In this document: positions 1-38,232 of the stretch, in pieces | Position numbering within the stretch: the stretch's first letter is position 1 | Layout: each line of letters begins with the position of its first letter | DNA from: Glandiceps talaboti | Lineage: Eukaryota; Hemichordata; Enteropneusta; Spengelidae | DNA: 62,000 nucleotides | Assembly (NCBI RefSeq): GCF_964340395.1 | Contig: NC_135568.1 | Span: 7,751,280 to 7,813,279, forward strand | Reading direction: 5' to 3' | Position numbers and translations under genes: made by a program | The notes under the pieces: model-generated | Told to the model about the DNA's origin: nothing | The model's database searches: none | What the model saw: only the letters and a program-made list of their open reading frames with translations

Positions 1-8713
<8,713 letters not shown>

Positions 8714-8905
8714 GTTGCACGTTTCCCAGTACCTGTACTGTGAAGGCAATCTTCAAAATGAACTGTTATTCTCTATTAAGAAAGTATTTAACATTATATA
8801 TCATGTATTTAAATATTTATGGTGGACCTTGAGAGAGATAAAAATATCAAGAAAACAGCATAATCAACTATCTACTCACTTAATTATATGCAAATCTACA
8901 AATAC

Positions 8906-8907
<2 letters not shown>

Positions 8908-9001
<94 letters not shown>
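8908..9001. repeat. (ATT)n microsatellite
   Basis: Trinucleotide array with one interruption (ATC), just upstream of the REJ-type gene start. From here to 9373 I see no gene. Confidence 0.97.
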
Positions 9002-9002
<1 letters not shown>

Positions 9003-9373
9003 AAGTGAAGGGGTTTAAATATTATATAATAATGAAAAATGTTGAGAGGACTTTAGAGGAATATCACTTATGGTTGTTGTGTAGGAGGTGTAAAGGTTGA
9101 CATTTTACACCCACAAGTAATTGTTCAACATTTCCCATTCAAGCTTCAAGTCGTAACAATTGGGAGCTTGGTACTTGCCACGTATATGAATAAAAGTATA
9201 ACAATATTATTTTATTTATGACTAAATTGGCACTAGCACTGCAGCCCAGTGAAGATCTCAATTGTACAATATTACCCGAAGCATTTAGGCACTAATATTT
9301 GATTGACAGCTACGGTAGCGGTAGCGATGACTCAGATTTTCACAAAACCCCTTTGATCTCTGCTTACGATTTT

Positions 9374-11686
9374 TCAGGCAAACTTAAAATCACAGATTAT
9401 CGAATTCCCTCTGGCATAAAAAGTACGGGTCTTGGCCTCGATATCGAGATTATCTTTCAGATCTGAGGTTATTAAAATACCCAGATATTTATATACACTA
9501 ACATAGGTAAGTTTTCGACAATTTAAATAAATAGAGACCTGGTTTACTGGCCTTACATTTGCTTGAATTAACATACACACGGGTTTTTTTCTCATTGAAG
9601 AATATTGTACACATATTGCCATATTGGCCACAAGTATCAACAAGCATTTGTTGACTATTAGCACCTGTTGAAAAAATAACCAAATCATCAGTATAAATCA
9701 AATGATTTACTTTGTAGCCACCAATAAGGCAATCAAAGGGGAGAGCTGAAAGATTGTTACTTAGTTTGTCCATATACACTGTGAATAATATAGGTGGAAT
9801 TACTTCCTTGCTTTACCCCATTTCTTGAATAAAAAGCTTCAGATAAACATCCATTCCATTTAACAACAAATTCTTGGTAGCGATATATATATGCCAAAAC
9901 CTTTATTAAAAAGGGCTTAACACTCTCGCCAATAACTTGTCATAGAGAATATCATGGCGAACATAATAAAATACTTTTGAGGCATCCATGAAAGTTACAA
10001 ATACAGGTGTGTTGCGACACTTATAGTAACTCAAAATCTCCTTAAGTACAAAAATTGCCATATCGGTGCCGTGCTCTGGTTTAAAACCAAACTGATTATC
10101 AGTTGTAGACAGACAATCCGTACAGCGATTTAACCAAACTCTCTCCAGAAATTTAGATGCAGTAGTTGCCACAGCTACAGGACGATAATTTGATTTATCA
10201 CAGATGTCACCACCAGGGTCTTTAGGAATTGGGACTAGAATAGTCGTCATTAACTGTCTTGGTACAAAACCATGTATACGAATAGCAGTGAAACACATGG
10301 ATATCAACAAAGAAACTCTAGCCGGGGCATCAGGCGTAATCCCATCAATACCAGAAGAAGCACCTGTTTTTAAATCCTTAATTAAATCACATATCTCGTC
10401 TTGGCTCACACGCATGTCGTCACAGAATTGATTGTTTGGGATAACAGGTGTAAAGTCTTTGCCAGTTCTAGTCAAAATAGCCTTGTTGTGTTCCTTCCAC
10501 ATATTAACAACATTTGAATCACCAGTGCACCCAGCCACAGATGATGGTGCTGGTGCTTTATTTGTACGTTTGGAAACCTGCTTCCAATAAGACTTTGGGT
10601 CATTATTTAGACTTTGTGCAAGAGCATTTGCTTTTAGCTGATTTTCTGCCTTTCTACAGTGAGCAAGCTGCCTTTTAAATTGCGTTCGAGATTTCCTCAT
10701 TAATTCAAAGAACGGGCCATATTTATGAGACCATTTTCTCTCCAGATCAGGAAGTCTGTGCGAGCCTTATCACAGGGATCCTTAACTAGTGTATTCCAAC
10801 CCGGTATGGTGTGTTTGTTGGAATTAGCGGAAGGTGGTATTCATCCACATCAACTCTGAAAGACGAGTATGTATCAAAGCGTGTTTTTAGTTTGTACCCA
10901 TCCCGAAATGGATCAGGACCACACACCTCATTAACAAAGTTCTTAATTTGATCAACTGAAGTATCTGGCATAAGTCGACTGATAAAAACATTTCTCAACT
11001 TAGGCTGTTTTTCAGACACCGTCAAATAGTGAGTAGAGTTTCCCGAACCTTGAACGATTTGCCTAGGAAAGTTTCCGGGCATGAACTGTGTTATTACTTG
11101 ATTTATTCCTTTTCTTCTTGACCACAACTGACCATGTGTCATTGTCCGTTGACTTTGATGTGTTGTTATCGATACTTTTTTCATGATCAAGATCGTTTGG
11201 AAGAGCTACATTATCCTCCTCGAAGGTTTTTTGAACTACCGTTCACGATGAAATCTTTTTTCTATTTACAGAACGACCATGATTTGTTTCCATGGCCGCC
11301 TCATTTGCTTCAAGTTTGGCACTTACATTTTCCAGTTTCTGACACATATCTCTAACCATCTTCAGAAGTCCTATATAGTCGACATAGTCTATATCAATTG
11401 GGGGGAGACGATGGAGTTGCTGGGCAACAAACCTCTTCTGAGTTGATACTGGCAGATCGGCTATACAATCAATTACATCACGAATTGTTAGCATGTTTTT
11501 TCGACGTAGTGGACCACTGTCACCTGCCATCACATAAACGACAGTTTTGGCTTCATCTGTTTCCGATTTAGTGTAAAAGTTCTTGATGACTTTCTCCATC
11601 GCAGCACCCGTCATGCCCGAGTCGAGTTTATTTACTATGAAGCATGCAAGTTCACAATTAACAAAGTTATCTTTGGTGGTTGGCAT
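9374..11686 (-). mobile_element. Decayed LINE (non-LTR retrotransposon), ORF1 plus partial ORF2
   Basis: Minus-strand remains of a Jockey/CR1/L2-like element. ORF1 pieces lie at 11686-11243 and 11190-10786; the second contains an RNA-binding type segment, VFISRLMPDTSVDQIKNF followed by KLKTRFDTYSSFRV. ORF2 then begins in its middle: 10780-10700 reads KARTDFLIW and leads to 10700-9906 with the reverse-transcriptase blocks NYRPVAV, QFGFKPEHGTDMA and FMDASKVFYYV. The block carrying the catalytic YTDD is at 9779-9498, in another frame, and a further frameshift precedes KYLGILITSD (9480s). The endonuclease domain that normally precedes the reverse transcriptase is missing. The second residue of the usual F-D after DASK is Tyr. 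The element is inactive. Confidence 0.9.
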
Positions 11687-11717
11687 ATTGGTTGAATGGC
11701 CACCAAGACGGTTATTG

Positions 11718-11778
<61 letters not shown>

Positions 11779-11780
11779 CA
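11718..11780. repeat. (GTA)n microsatellite
   Basis: Pure GTA trinucleotide array directly upstream (in the LINE's orientation) of the LINE remnant. From 11790 to 12027 I see nothing recognisable. Confidence 0.95.
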
Positions 11781-12025
11781 GCAGCAGTATTATGACCGAG
11801 TGCTAGTCAATAATACTGGGGGTTGTTTACAGAGTATAGTTTTATGAGATAGAAAGAGTAGACACCGAGTGCTCGGCACTGATAGTTGGGTGATGGGAGA
11901 AAGACCAGCGAATAAAAAATATTGGCATACAAAGGTGCTATGTCATATATCCTCACTTTAATGTCGAATTACAGACGCTACTAAGGTTGTACGGATAGCG
12001 GTTTTGTGTCTAAGGAAACATTTAG

Positions 12026-12280
<255 letters not shown>

Positions 12281-12637
12281 ATGAGGATGAATCAATAATA
12301 CTGGCGGTTCAGATATCCCATATCAAAATGTATGGCCGACTTAGACTCAGTTAACTTTCCTCTCTTTGCATATCACGTTCAGTCCTGTTCCAGTAAATGA
12401 GTGATCACATTTATTTTCAACAAGTGAAAGGTCGTCGTGAATCCGGAGCACATTGATAGTAATATAAGGTTGGTGAGTTCAGTCACCTTTATTCTAGACC
12501 TTGAGTGTTATTGTAATAGCCATGTTCTAATTAACAATAGACATCTATGAATTTGATAAAAAGGTGTATCCCTGCATATATTTATTTTCTAATTACAGTA
12601 GTGTTATTACATGGAGAGAGATAAGTTGCAGAGATGG

Positions 12638-12648
12638 ACAGACAGACT

Positions 12649-12703
<55 letters not shown>

Positions 12704-12723
12704 GGACGGACGGACGGACAGGC

Positions 12724-12764
<41 letters not shown>

Positions 12765-12805
12765 GGCAGACAGGCAGACAGACGACAGACAGACGACAGA
12801 CCATG
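12638..12805. repeat. (GACA)n microsatellite with GACG variants
   Basis: GACA array with an internal block of GACG units and scattered GGCA variants. The flanks, 12300-12600 and 12930-13500, show no recognisable gene. Confidence 0.97.
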
Positions 12806-13530
12806 TTGACAAGGTTTCTGAAATTAAAATTTGTGTATAGTATTTACTATTTAAAGGCATCTGTTTTGTTTCATCTGATTATTAATCTACAAAACTGTGC
12901 TTTCATTAGAAAAATTTGTTTAATGAATTTCTAAGTTATAATGTAGAGGGATCCTTTCGGAAAATTCCAAGGTTTGGACTAGAGTCTCTAAATGATGCCA
13001 AACATGTTCAAAAAATCCAATATTTACTATTGTTCACCACTTGCAATTATGTATTATAAAGCTGATAACTCACTACACTGTGTTACTCTAAGATTCCTTG
13101 ATACAGAAATAAACACAATGGTTTAGAGGAGGGGGGACTAGGTCGTATGTCTTTTGTGAATTTAGTAGTATTCAATGAATAACTCACATTTGGGTTAAGG
13201 GCGATATCAATAATTCAATGTAGAATAAAAATACAATCGTTTTAGTAAGGCCTCATACTCCAAAACTAGATTTGATTCACCGACAAGACTAATCAACTTA
13301 ATAGAGTTAGAAGGCCATGATATGCTTATATTATATTAATCCAGTAATTATCAAATAACAGTCATGTATTGAGTAGTGGAACATTCAGACAATAACAGAG
13401 ATACCTGTAGGCATATTATTCATCTTTAGAAATTTAATTTAGACAATAAGACTTACACCATGCATGTGCCAAGTTGAACAAAGAATATGTATATTCATTC
13501 TCCCTCTCTCCCTCCCTCCCCTCCCCCCCC

Positions 13531-13645
<115 letters not shown>

Positions 13646-13659
13646 CCCCCCCCCCTCCC

Positions 13660-13775
13660 ACAGTGGCCAATCAGCTTATGGGAATATTTTCAAATTGCAT
13701 TACCCACTTTGAATAGCTATAAGTAGCCGAGTTGGTGAGAACTATTGCAGTCACCGATCAGCAACATAGATAGGG
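13660..13775 (+). promoter_or_regulatory. Candidate core promoter without a recognised gene
   Basis: A GGCCAATCAG (CCAAT box) at about 13664-13673 is followed some 45 bp later by a TATA-like CTATAAGTAG at about 13717-13726, with an initiator-like TTGCAGTCACC about 25 bp further on. Spacing resembles a classical animal promoter on the plus strand. No convincing coding exon follows before the LIG4 3' end at 14687, so it may be chance or drive a non-coding RNA. From 13780 to 14686 I see nothing else. Confidence 0.25.
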
Positions 13776-14686
13776 CAAGTTTTTAATGTATATTATATTT
13801 TTATTTTCTATCATTTCAATAATGTACAAATGAAAATCCAAATAATTACTTTATGACCAAACACAAAAGAACAAGTAAGTAAAACTGTTCTGCTGTAAAA
13901 TGTTCCATTGGGGCGCGTTAGTTCTAAATAGTACTGATGTGCCTTTTCGCCATTGAGTTACATTCTTCTAAAATGTTCTATGATCTTGTACTTGTATTAC
14001 ATTCACTTACGCATTTATACAGACCCATCTGTATTGATTCACTACGTGGAACATACAAGGCAAAGACTTTGTTTCAATATGGTGTCACTGTTTAAATCAA
14101 ACTGTGCATATCTTATTTTCATGTCAATTACTGCATGAAATAGAACTATGTGAGCATTTCAATCCTGTTTTTTTCCAACGTGTAACTTTTTTAAGTATAA
14201 ACAAGTACCCCTAGAGAGAGGATTATCTTCTTTTTTTGAAAGATTCTTCATAATGTTTTCCTACCTAATTCCATGCTAAATCTGCATCTGTATTATGTAA
14301 AATACCCAATAAATAGTAAAACATAAAAGGTCATTAAAATAATATAAAGACCAAATCAGCATCTTAAACAGAATGTTCCAAATGACGAAGATATGACAGA
14401 GAAAGGAGAAACATGACTACTGAGTGACACTCATGACAAACACACAACTGACAAATGATATTAAGAAAGTAAAGGGCAGACACTGTGTAATGGATGTTTG
14501 TGTGTTATCTTTGTTTTGTCTATTTCAACATAAAACCTTGTGATCACTAATCAGTCTCACTGACCTTAATACATAATTTAGTAGCATTTGCAAGGCTACG
14601 ACAAAATCTTCGTTAATTAACTAATAGCGGAATTACCCAAGTGTTTAGCAGTTATTAGGTCCTTGTGAAGGCTGCATCTCCATAGT

Positions 14687-32303
<17,617 letters not shown>

Positions 32304-32737
32304 TCTCGTTAAAGATATAAGGCAATCAGACGTTACATGTAACACGAAGAGAAGAAATATGCGTCGACAGCACTTTCTGCTACGGCCCGAGTGACAACAT
32401 TCAACAACACAAACTATATACTGTCGTAAAAGAGTATGTTTCCTTTTACGTTTCGCGTTTTGATGGTTTAAAAACATATTTATCTGAATTTGAGATATTT
32501 TTCTTGCACTTTTTAAAACTCCGGGTGAAACAATATCTACTATTACTTTACACCAGTCTCATCATGTACCATTAATCCTAGGCAGGATTTGGCCTCTTTT
32601 TGAATTTACCCACTTACGGCAGGTGAAAGGTTACGCAGTCACGTTGTGTCCCAAAATAAGCGTTCAGCGTTGTTTTCTGATTTATACACAATATACTATC
32701 TATAATCTAGATATGACACTTCACCATAGTTAACAGA
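32304..32737. promoter_or_regulatory. Head-to-head promoter region of LIG4 and MALSU1
   Basis: The start codons of LIG4 (minus) and MALSU1 (plus) are 434 bp apart and diverge, so both 5' UTRs and promoters must lie here. The interval has no repeat insertions, unlike the flanking introns. No TATA box in a convincing position was seen. Confidence 0.7.
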
Positions 32738-35528
32738 ATGGCAAGTATAGTGAGAAAGTTACATATTTCACTTCCACTCCGGAATCCATGGTTTATTCAA
32801 AGAAAACTGTTCGTAAATCAAGTTCGCCACCCACGACCACAGACAAGGGGAATAGTGGCAGCGTCAGGTCAATCGAGGTCAAGAAAACTTTATTTCTTTC
32901 AGACCAACTTGAGATGGAGTTCTGGAATGTCAGGATCAAAGTTCCCTAACGCAGACAGTAAGTTACCAGAGGAAATAGAAGAGATACTACAATCGTCAAA
33001 AGTACAAAAAGACGAGGAACTAAAAAGTCTGTTGAAAGAAATTGCTTCTGATTTCATGAACCCCACAGGGAATACGGGGTCTCAAAATCAACCGGGCTCA
33101 AAGTCTGAAATCTCAAGTAAAGATACTGACCCTTCATGGAAGTTAGAAACCATTGATAAAGATGGTAAGTACTTTTACATCAATTTGTAGATTACTCATG
33201 GATTGGCCATAGTTTGACCATTGGTAGTCTTGCTGCTAGACGTTCGGGCTTTCTTTCGATGCTATAACTATAAGCGAACGAAGTTCGCATGTGAGGGCTT
33301 GCCCGAACAGTCTAGCGAATGTCATTTTCAGACCGGACATTCCGGTGGGTTGGGCCATATATGCATATATATACTTTAATATATTCAATCTCTGCATGCA
33401 GGTGTTGACAAACACATGTTACGTCATTACTATGTCTTATTAGTTTATGGTAATTGTGTTTAATGAGTGTGTAGACGTTGCCATTCACACATTTTAGTTA
33501 ACGCATTGGTGGTTATTTTTACAAGCCCCTCCTTAAGATGAATATACATGAAAATTTAGCTTTTGTCCTCTGTTTGTGCTTGTCGCTAATACGGTTCTCT
33601 GATTGGCAGTTATTTATATCCTGATGACATTCGCTAGACCTCGGATGTTCCATCCTCGATAGCGTTGTTCGGCTGTGTGTCGTATTTTATCGGAAGAACA
33701 TCCGAGGGCTAGCTGATAGACTAGACCATTGGTTACCATAGAAACTATTGATGACGATGAGTTACCATGACAACTGCATGCTAACTTTGAAAGTAATAAG
33801 ACAATTGATCATTCTGTGATACATTAGACATCAGTTCATTTATTTGTTGCAATAATTTAAGTACACAGCTAAGATTTGGAAAGTTGGTTTTTCACTATGC
33901 AGTCCTATGGGTTTAAAATTGGAACAATTGAATAGTATTATTGCATATGCAGTGTATTGCAAGTGGGGCAAATTCTTTCCTCCACAGGTAGTATATGTTT
34001 GTTTTCTACCCATTTCAAGCAAATTATGATCAGTCAGCCAAACTTTGGATGAAATGCAATGCAAACTATGTAAACGGTTTAGCATGGATTAGCGTAGTCA
34101 TGTGTATTGGACAATGAAGTACTGTAGTGTAACTACAGGTGCTACCATTACACTACTTTAATTTATGGTATACTATGGTACTTCATAGTTAACTGTGCTG
34201 AACTATGCTGAACTCATTTCACTTGTACTATAATTTCAACTATACACAATGAACCACATATCAATTCTCATTCACAGATAGAACACCAGGAGGTGTATTT
34301 AACATAGAGGAACTGGTCCATATCCTTAGAGAGGAAAATGTCAGAGACATATGTGTCATCAATATTCCAAAGGAAAAGAAATATGTTGATTATTTTGTAA
34401 TCGTTAGTTGTCGATCAACAAGACATTTACAAGCTGTAACACAGTATGTTGTTCAAATGGTAAGTTGTTTGTTTGTTTGTTGACCAACAAGGCATCTACA
34501 AGGTGTAACAATGTTTTCAAATAGTGAGTTGTTTGTTTGTTAGTTAGTTTGTTAATGAATAAGACATCTTCAAGCTCTAACACAGTATATTGTTCAAATG
34601 GTAAGTTGTTTGTTAATCTACAAGGCATCTACAAGTTATCTACAAAGTTTGTTACTCATATGATAAGCTATTTGTTTGTTGGTCAGTATTTTGCATCTAC
34701 AAGAAGCTTTATCCCTATCCTATGTGGTTGATATTAAAATTGAAATTTACCATCGGTTAAAAGAACACCAAAATTTAAACAGATTTTTCTTTTGTCCATT
34801 ACAATATTACAGGAAGCCAACCAAATTAAATTCGTAGCTTGGCCTCAATCTCTTTGATTGAAATAAACTGTAATTTAGACAAATAAGTAACATGTTGTTT
34901 CATTTTTTCACAGCATAAACAGAAGAAGAGATTGAAAGACCCATTTATAAGATTAGAAGGAAAATTAACTGATGATTGGATGTGTATTGATTTTAGTAAG
35001 TACAGACATTGCTAGGCAACAACAAGAATGAAAAGTGTATTGAATGAATGTGGTAGGATTCTGCAAACAATATGTGCAATTATAATGTTGTGTCATGCAC
35101 TAAATGTGATACATGGTGCATTCAAAGAACCTGATCAGCTTTCAGAAAAATGCAAGTTGTAATAATGGTGTAATTGATGTAATATTACAGTCAGTTGCTT
35201 CTGTGTATTATCACCACTGGGTAAATTTCTGTACTACTTGATGTTAGCTCACACTCAAACAACACTAAAAACAAATTCAATCTTTTGTCACCAGATTGCT
35301 GATTTTTTTTTTTTAAATGTTTGTTCTGTAGGTAATATTGTAGTGCATTTCTTTCTGCCGGAAACAAGAGAAATGTACGAACTGGAAAAGTTGTGGACGC
35401 TTGGACCACAGTATGATGATCAGCTAAGATATTTGGCAGAACAGTCCAGAATGTTTGCAGTACAGTTGGAAGAACAGGAGGACAGAATGGACACTGACAA
35501 TACAGAAGAGGAGAACAGAAAGGCTTAA
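32738..35528 (+). CDS. MALSU1: Mitochondrial ribosome assembly factor, RsfS family (4 exons, 295 aa)
   Basis: Binds the large subunit of the mitochondrial ribosome and prevents early subunit joining. Exons: 32738-33164, 34278-34459, 34914-34995 and 35332-35528. Phases agree (1, 0, 1) and sites are GT-AG. The first 142 residues are a long N-terminal region starting [15 protein letters not shown], rich in Arg and Ser and lacking acid in the first 40 residues, as expected of a mitochondrial targeting peptide. From residue 143 the RsfS domain reads [52 protein letters not shown] and [12 protein letters not shown], which match human MALSU1 closely. An acidic tail ends the protein. Human MALSU1 is 234 aa; the extra length is in the N-terminal region. 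The first intron holds a mobile element and the second holds tandem copies of the exon 2 end. A possible poly(A) signal AATAAA is at 36299. Confidence 0.95.
33225..33723. mobile_element. Non-autonomous DNA transposon with 9-bp target-site duplication
   Basis: Ends are TAGTCTTGCTGCTAG and CTAGCTGATAGACTA (imperfect inverted repeats). It is flanked by a perfect 9-bp direct repeat GACCATTGG at 33216-33224 and 33724-33732. Inside, GTCTAGCGAATGTCATT (near 33310) and its complement (near 33625) form a second foldback layer. Nine-bp duplications are typical of Mutator-like elements. No transposase is encoded. Shorter relatives lie at 41246-41365 and about 43770-43890. In MALSU1 intron 1. Confidence 0.8.
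34487..34690 (+). pseudogene. Decayed tandem copies of the MALSU1 exon 2 end
   Basis: The last ~45 nt of exon 2 plus its donor (CAACAAGACATTTACAAGC ... GTTCAAATG|GTAAGTTGTTTG) recur about every 70 bp: near 34487-34540 (donor decayed to AGTGAGTT), 34553-34612 (TTCAAATG|GTAAGTTGTTTG intact) and 34613-34690 (donor decayed to ATAAGC). They are not in phase with the exon. They could compete with the true donor at 34459. Confidence 0.75.
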
Positions 35529-36599
35529 CTTGCCTCTTCAGAAAGGCTACCAAAGGATGATGTTGCTAAGCAACCAAACTGTAACAAAGTATCAAACATG
35601 TATCTTTAGTGTTCAGTCGAATTGTAATCACTGTGTTAGATTTTTGAAATCTTCGCAGAGCCAAACTCATTCATGAAGGTCTCTCTTTTCGAACACCAAC
35701 AGACATAGGAGCCAACCGTTGGTTGGTTGGTTGGTTGGTTTGATTAATGGCAGTGTCAAGATGGTTACTTGGGGGGACAATACAATAGTTTGATGAGCAA
35801 CAGTGTTGCAAACATGCATTGTTAGCATATTGGTATGTTTGGGAGGGGGCATAGCCTAAGCAATAGTTCAATTGCCATCGGTAAGACATTTCCTTCATGA
35901 AATAGAAATTGTAGCAAATGAGTGAAGATTTCTATTGGTGGATACATTGATGTCAAGGGAGGCAGACTTCTAAATACTATTGCGTGATTTGTACAAAATT
36001 TGAGTTTCCATATTCTTTTATGTAGAAATGTGATAACGAGTACCAGGTAACCATAAATGTAGTGCAGACATGGCATCATGCAACTGAATAGTTTTGGTCA
36101 GTGATAATATACTGTCAATGAAAGTACTGGGGCAGACCTCCAAAACTCATCAAACTTAAGTATATTATATAGTAAAGGTCTCCTGTTAGTAGGAAACAAT
36201 GGGGTGGTAGGATAATAGTCCTTAACTGAATTATTTTTTACAACAAATTCTGTTTTCACATTCACAATGTACATGTATTTCTTTTCATTTTCTGATGGAA
36301 TAAAGTTCACAATTGAGTGCACATCAATCACACACCTGCAAACATGAGCAATTTATTCTGCATGCTTCTCCAGGCTATTGCATGTTAGGTACCAGTACTG
36401 TACATGTAAGATTTTCCAAATTAAATATTTCTTATTTAGATTTTAGGGCAACATTGTACCATTCACAGTATCAGAGATGTTATCACCAGGATGCAATGAA
36501 CATTGTATCATGTATATTTCATATGGGGTAGGGGAACACAAACTGTGTTTTGACTTCTTGTGGTACAAACTTCACGTCCTTCTATGAATTGACTGGAAT

Positions 36600-37110
36600 A
36601 TACACGTGTTTACTAGACTGCAGTAATGACAATGAAATGTACTGTAGTGTTTACTGGACCTGGTAACAACAGTGAAAAGTACACAATGTAATGTTATTGA
36701 ACCCCAGATATAATTGAAATATACAGTTTACTGGCGGACTTGTCAGTGGAATGCACGCAGGTGTTCACTGGACCCCACTAATCAATTAAATGTACACACT
36801 GTAGTGTTCAGTGGACTCCAGAAATCAATGAGATGTACACAGCATAGTGTTCACTGGACCCCCAATACTCAATGAAATGTACACAACAGTGTTAACTGGA
36901 CCCCAATACTCAATGAAATATACACACTGTAGTGTTCAGTGGACCCCAGAAATCAATGAAATGTACACAACAGTGTTCACTGGTCCCCAGAAATCAGTGA
37001 AATATACACATTTCTGTTTACTAGACCCCAAAAGTTAATGAAATGTACACATTTGTCAAGTGTACATCTGGCCCCAGTTATCAATGTAATGTACACAACA
37101 GTTCAACACA
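36600..37110. repeat. Degenerate minisatellite, ~45-55-bp units
   Basis: Roughly ten units containing GTTCACTGGACCCCAGAAAT followed by CAATGAAATGTACACA, increasingly degenerate toward both edges. It lies downstream of MALSU1. The rest of 35529-38050 holds the MALSU1 3' UTR and no other gene I can see. Confidence 0.85.
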
Positions 37111-38040
37111 ATGTCCAATGTGTCTGATATTGTACAACTGAATGATAATTTCCAAACAACTGAAGATATCTTCATTGTTCTGTTTCTTTGGTGACAGTAT
37201 TGTCCTGGGACCACAATTACTCAATAGTTCATTTCATACAACTCTCACACTCTAGTTCATGTATTTGTTTATTCGTGCTGCACATGCCATAAGAAGAACA
37301 AAGAGTAGTCAGGTGAAGCAAAAATCACGCAGATTTATTATTTGTAGTTTCAATAGAGAAAATAATGTGCAATGATCTTCATTTTGGAAAGCTTTCAGAG
37401 AGTGTACACACTCATTGTCCTTGTACAAGTGAAATCCAATATGGCTGCCACCTCCATGGCTTGCTTGTCGCAATATTATCAATAACTGGATTGTCAGGTT
37501 ATGTGTTCTGTATACTTCCTATACTGGCAATCTTTATAGAAAAACTTACTAATAGTTATTATGAACAAGTCACTTTTTTTCAGTCATTTTTCTATAAAGT
37601 GAAGGTTGTGACAATGATTACACAAATGAAATTACTGAGATCAGAATTAATACTCAAATTTCAAAATGCATTTTTTTTTTCAAACTGATTACATGCAACT
37701 TCTATGACCTATGACATTGTCTGGCAATGATGGCACAGTTCTAAAATTGCAGGTACACTTGTACTTGATTTACATTATTTGTGTGAGTTTAAAGCTACAA
37801 TACTTTTATCCTTGAATTTGAAACTTGTATGCTGTCAGTACTGTGTTTATGTTTTCACTATCAATCTCATAAATAGATAATTTAGGGAAGCTGTCTTTCC
37901 TCTGTTTAAAAATGTCGCATAATTTGACATCACAAAGTGCCAGTCTTCTGCGCAAATATTCCTCTTTCCATACAAAAGGACAATATTAAGTTGACAGGGC
38001 CTAAAACAAAGTTTATTGTATATCTAAATTGTATGATAAC

Positions 38041-38046
38041 TTTATT
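38041..38046 (-). terminator. Candidate poly(A) signal of ZC3H15
   Basis: AATAAA on the minus strand about 190 nt after the ZC3H15 stop codon. A second AATAAA at 38225-38230 almost touches the stop and is less likely to be used. Confidence 0.35.
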
Positions 38047-38049
38047 TTG

Positions 38050-38170
38050 ATCATGGCAGCCATATTTGTACATGGACAGCCATATTTGGACATTCATATC
38101 CATATTTGGAAAACAGCAGCCATATTGGATCAATGGTGACCATATTTGGAAGTGACAGCCATATTTGGGT
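38050..38170. promoter_or_regulatory. Cluster of CCATATTTGG (CArG-like) boxes
   Basis: Four perfect CCATATTTGG sequences, matching the SRF consensus CC(A/T)6GG, and two near matches occur within about 110 bp, most in the frame GACAGCCATATTTGG. This could be a regulatory cluster or only a degenerate minisatellite. It lies in the putative 3' UTR of ZC3H15. Confidence 0.35.
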
Positions 38171-38232
38171 CTTGATGCATTAAATTCTGCCTGTCATATG
38201 TAATTCTCTATCTAAGCTACTGTTCTTTATTA

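Noticed and set aside
36847-37038. 63-codon frame downstream of MALSU1
   Set aside because: It is a translation of the degenerate minisatellite and repeats itself with the unit.
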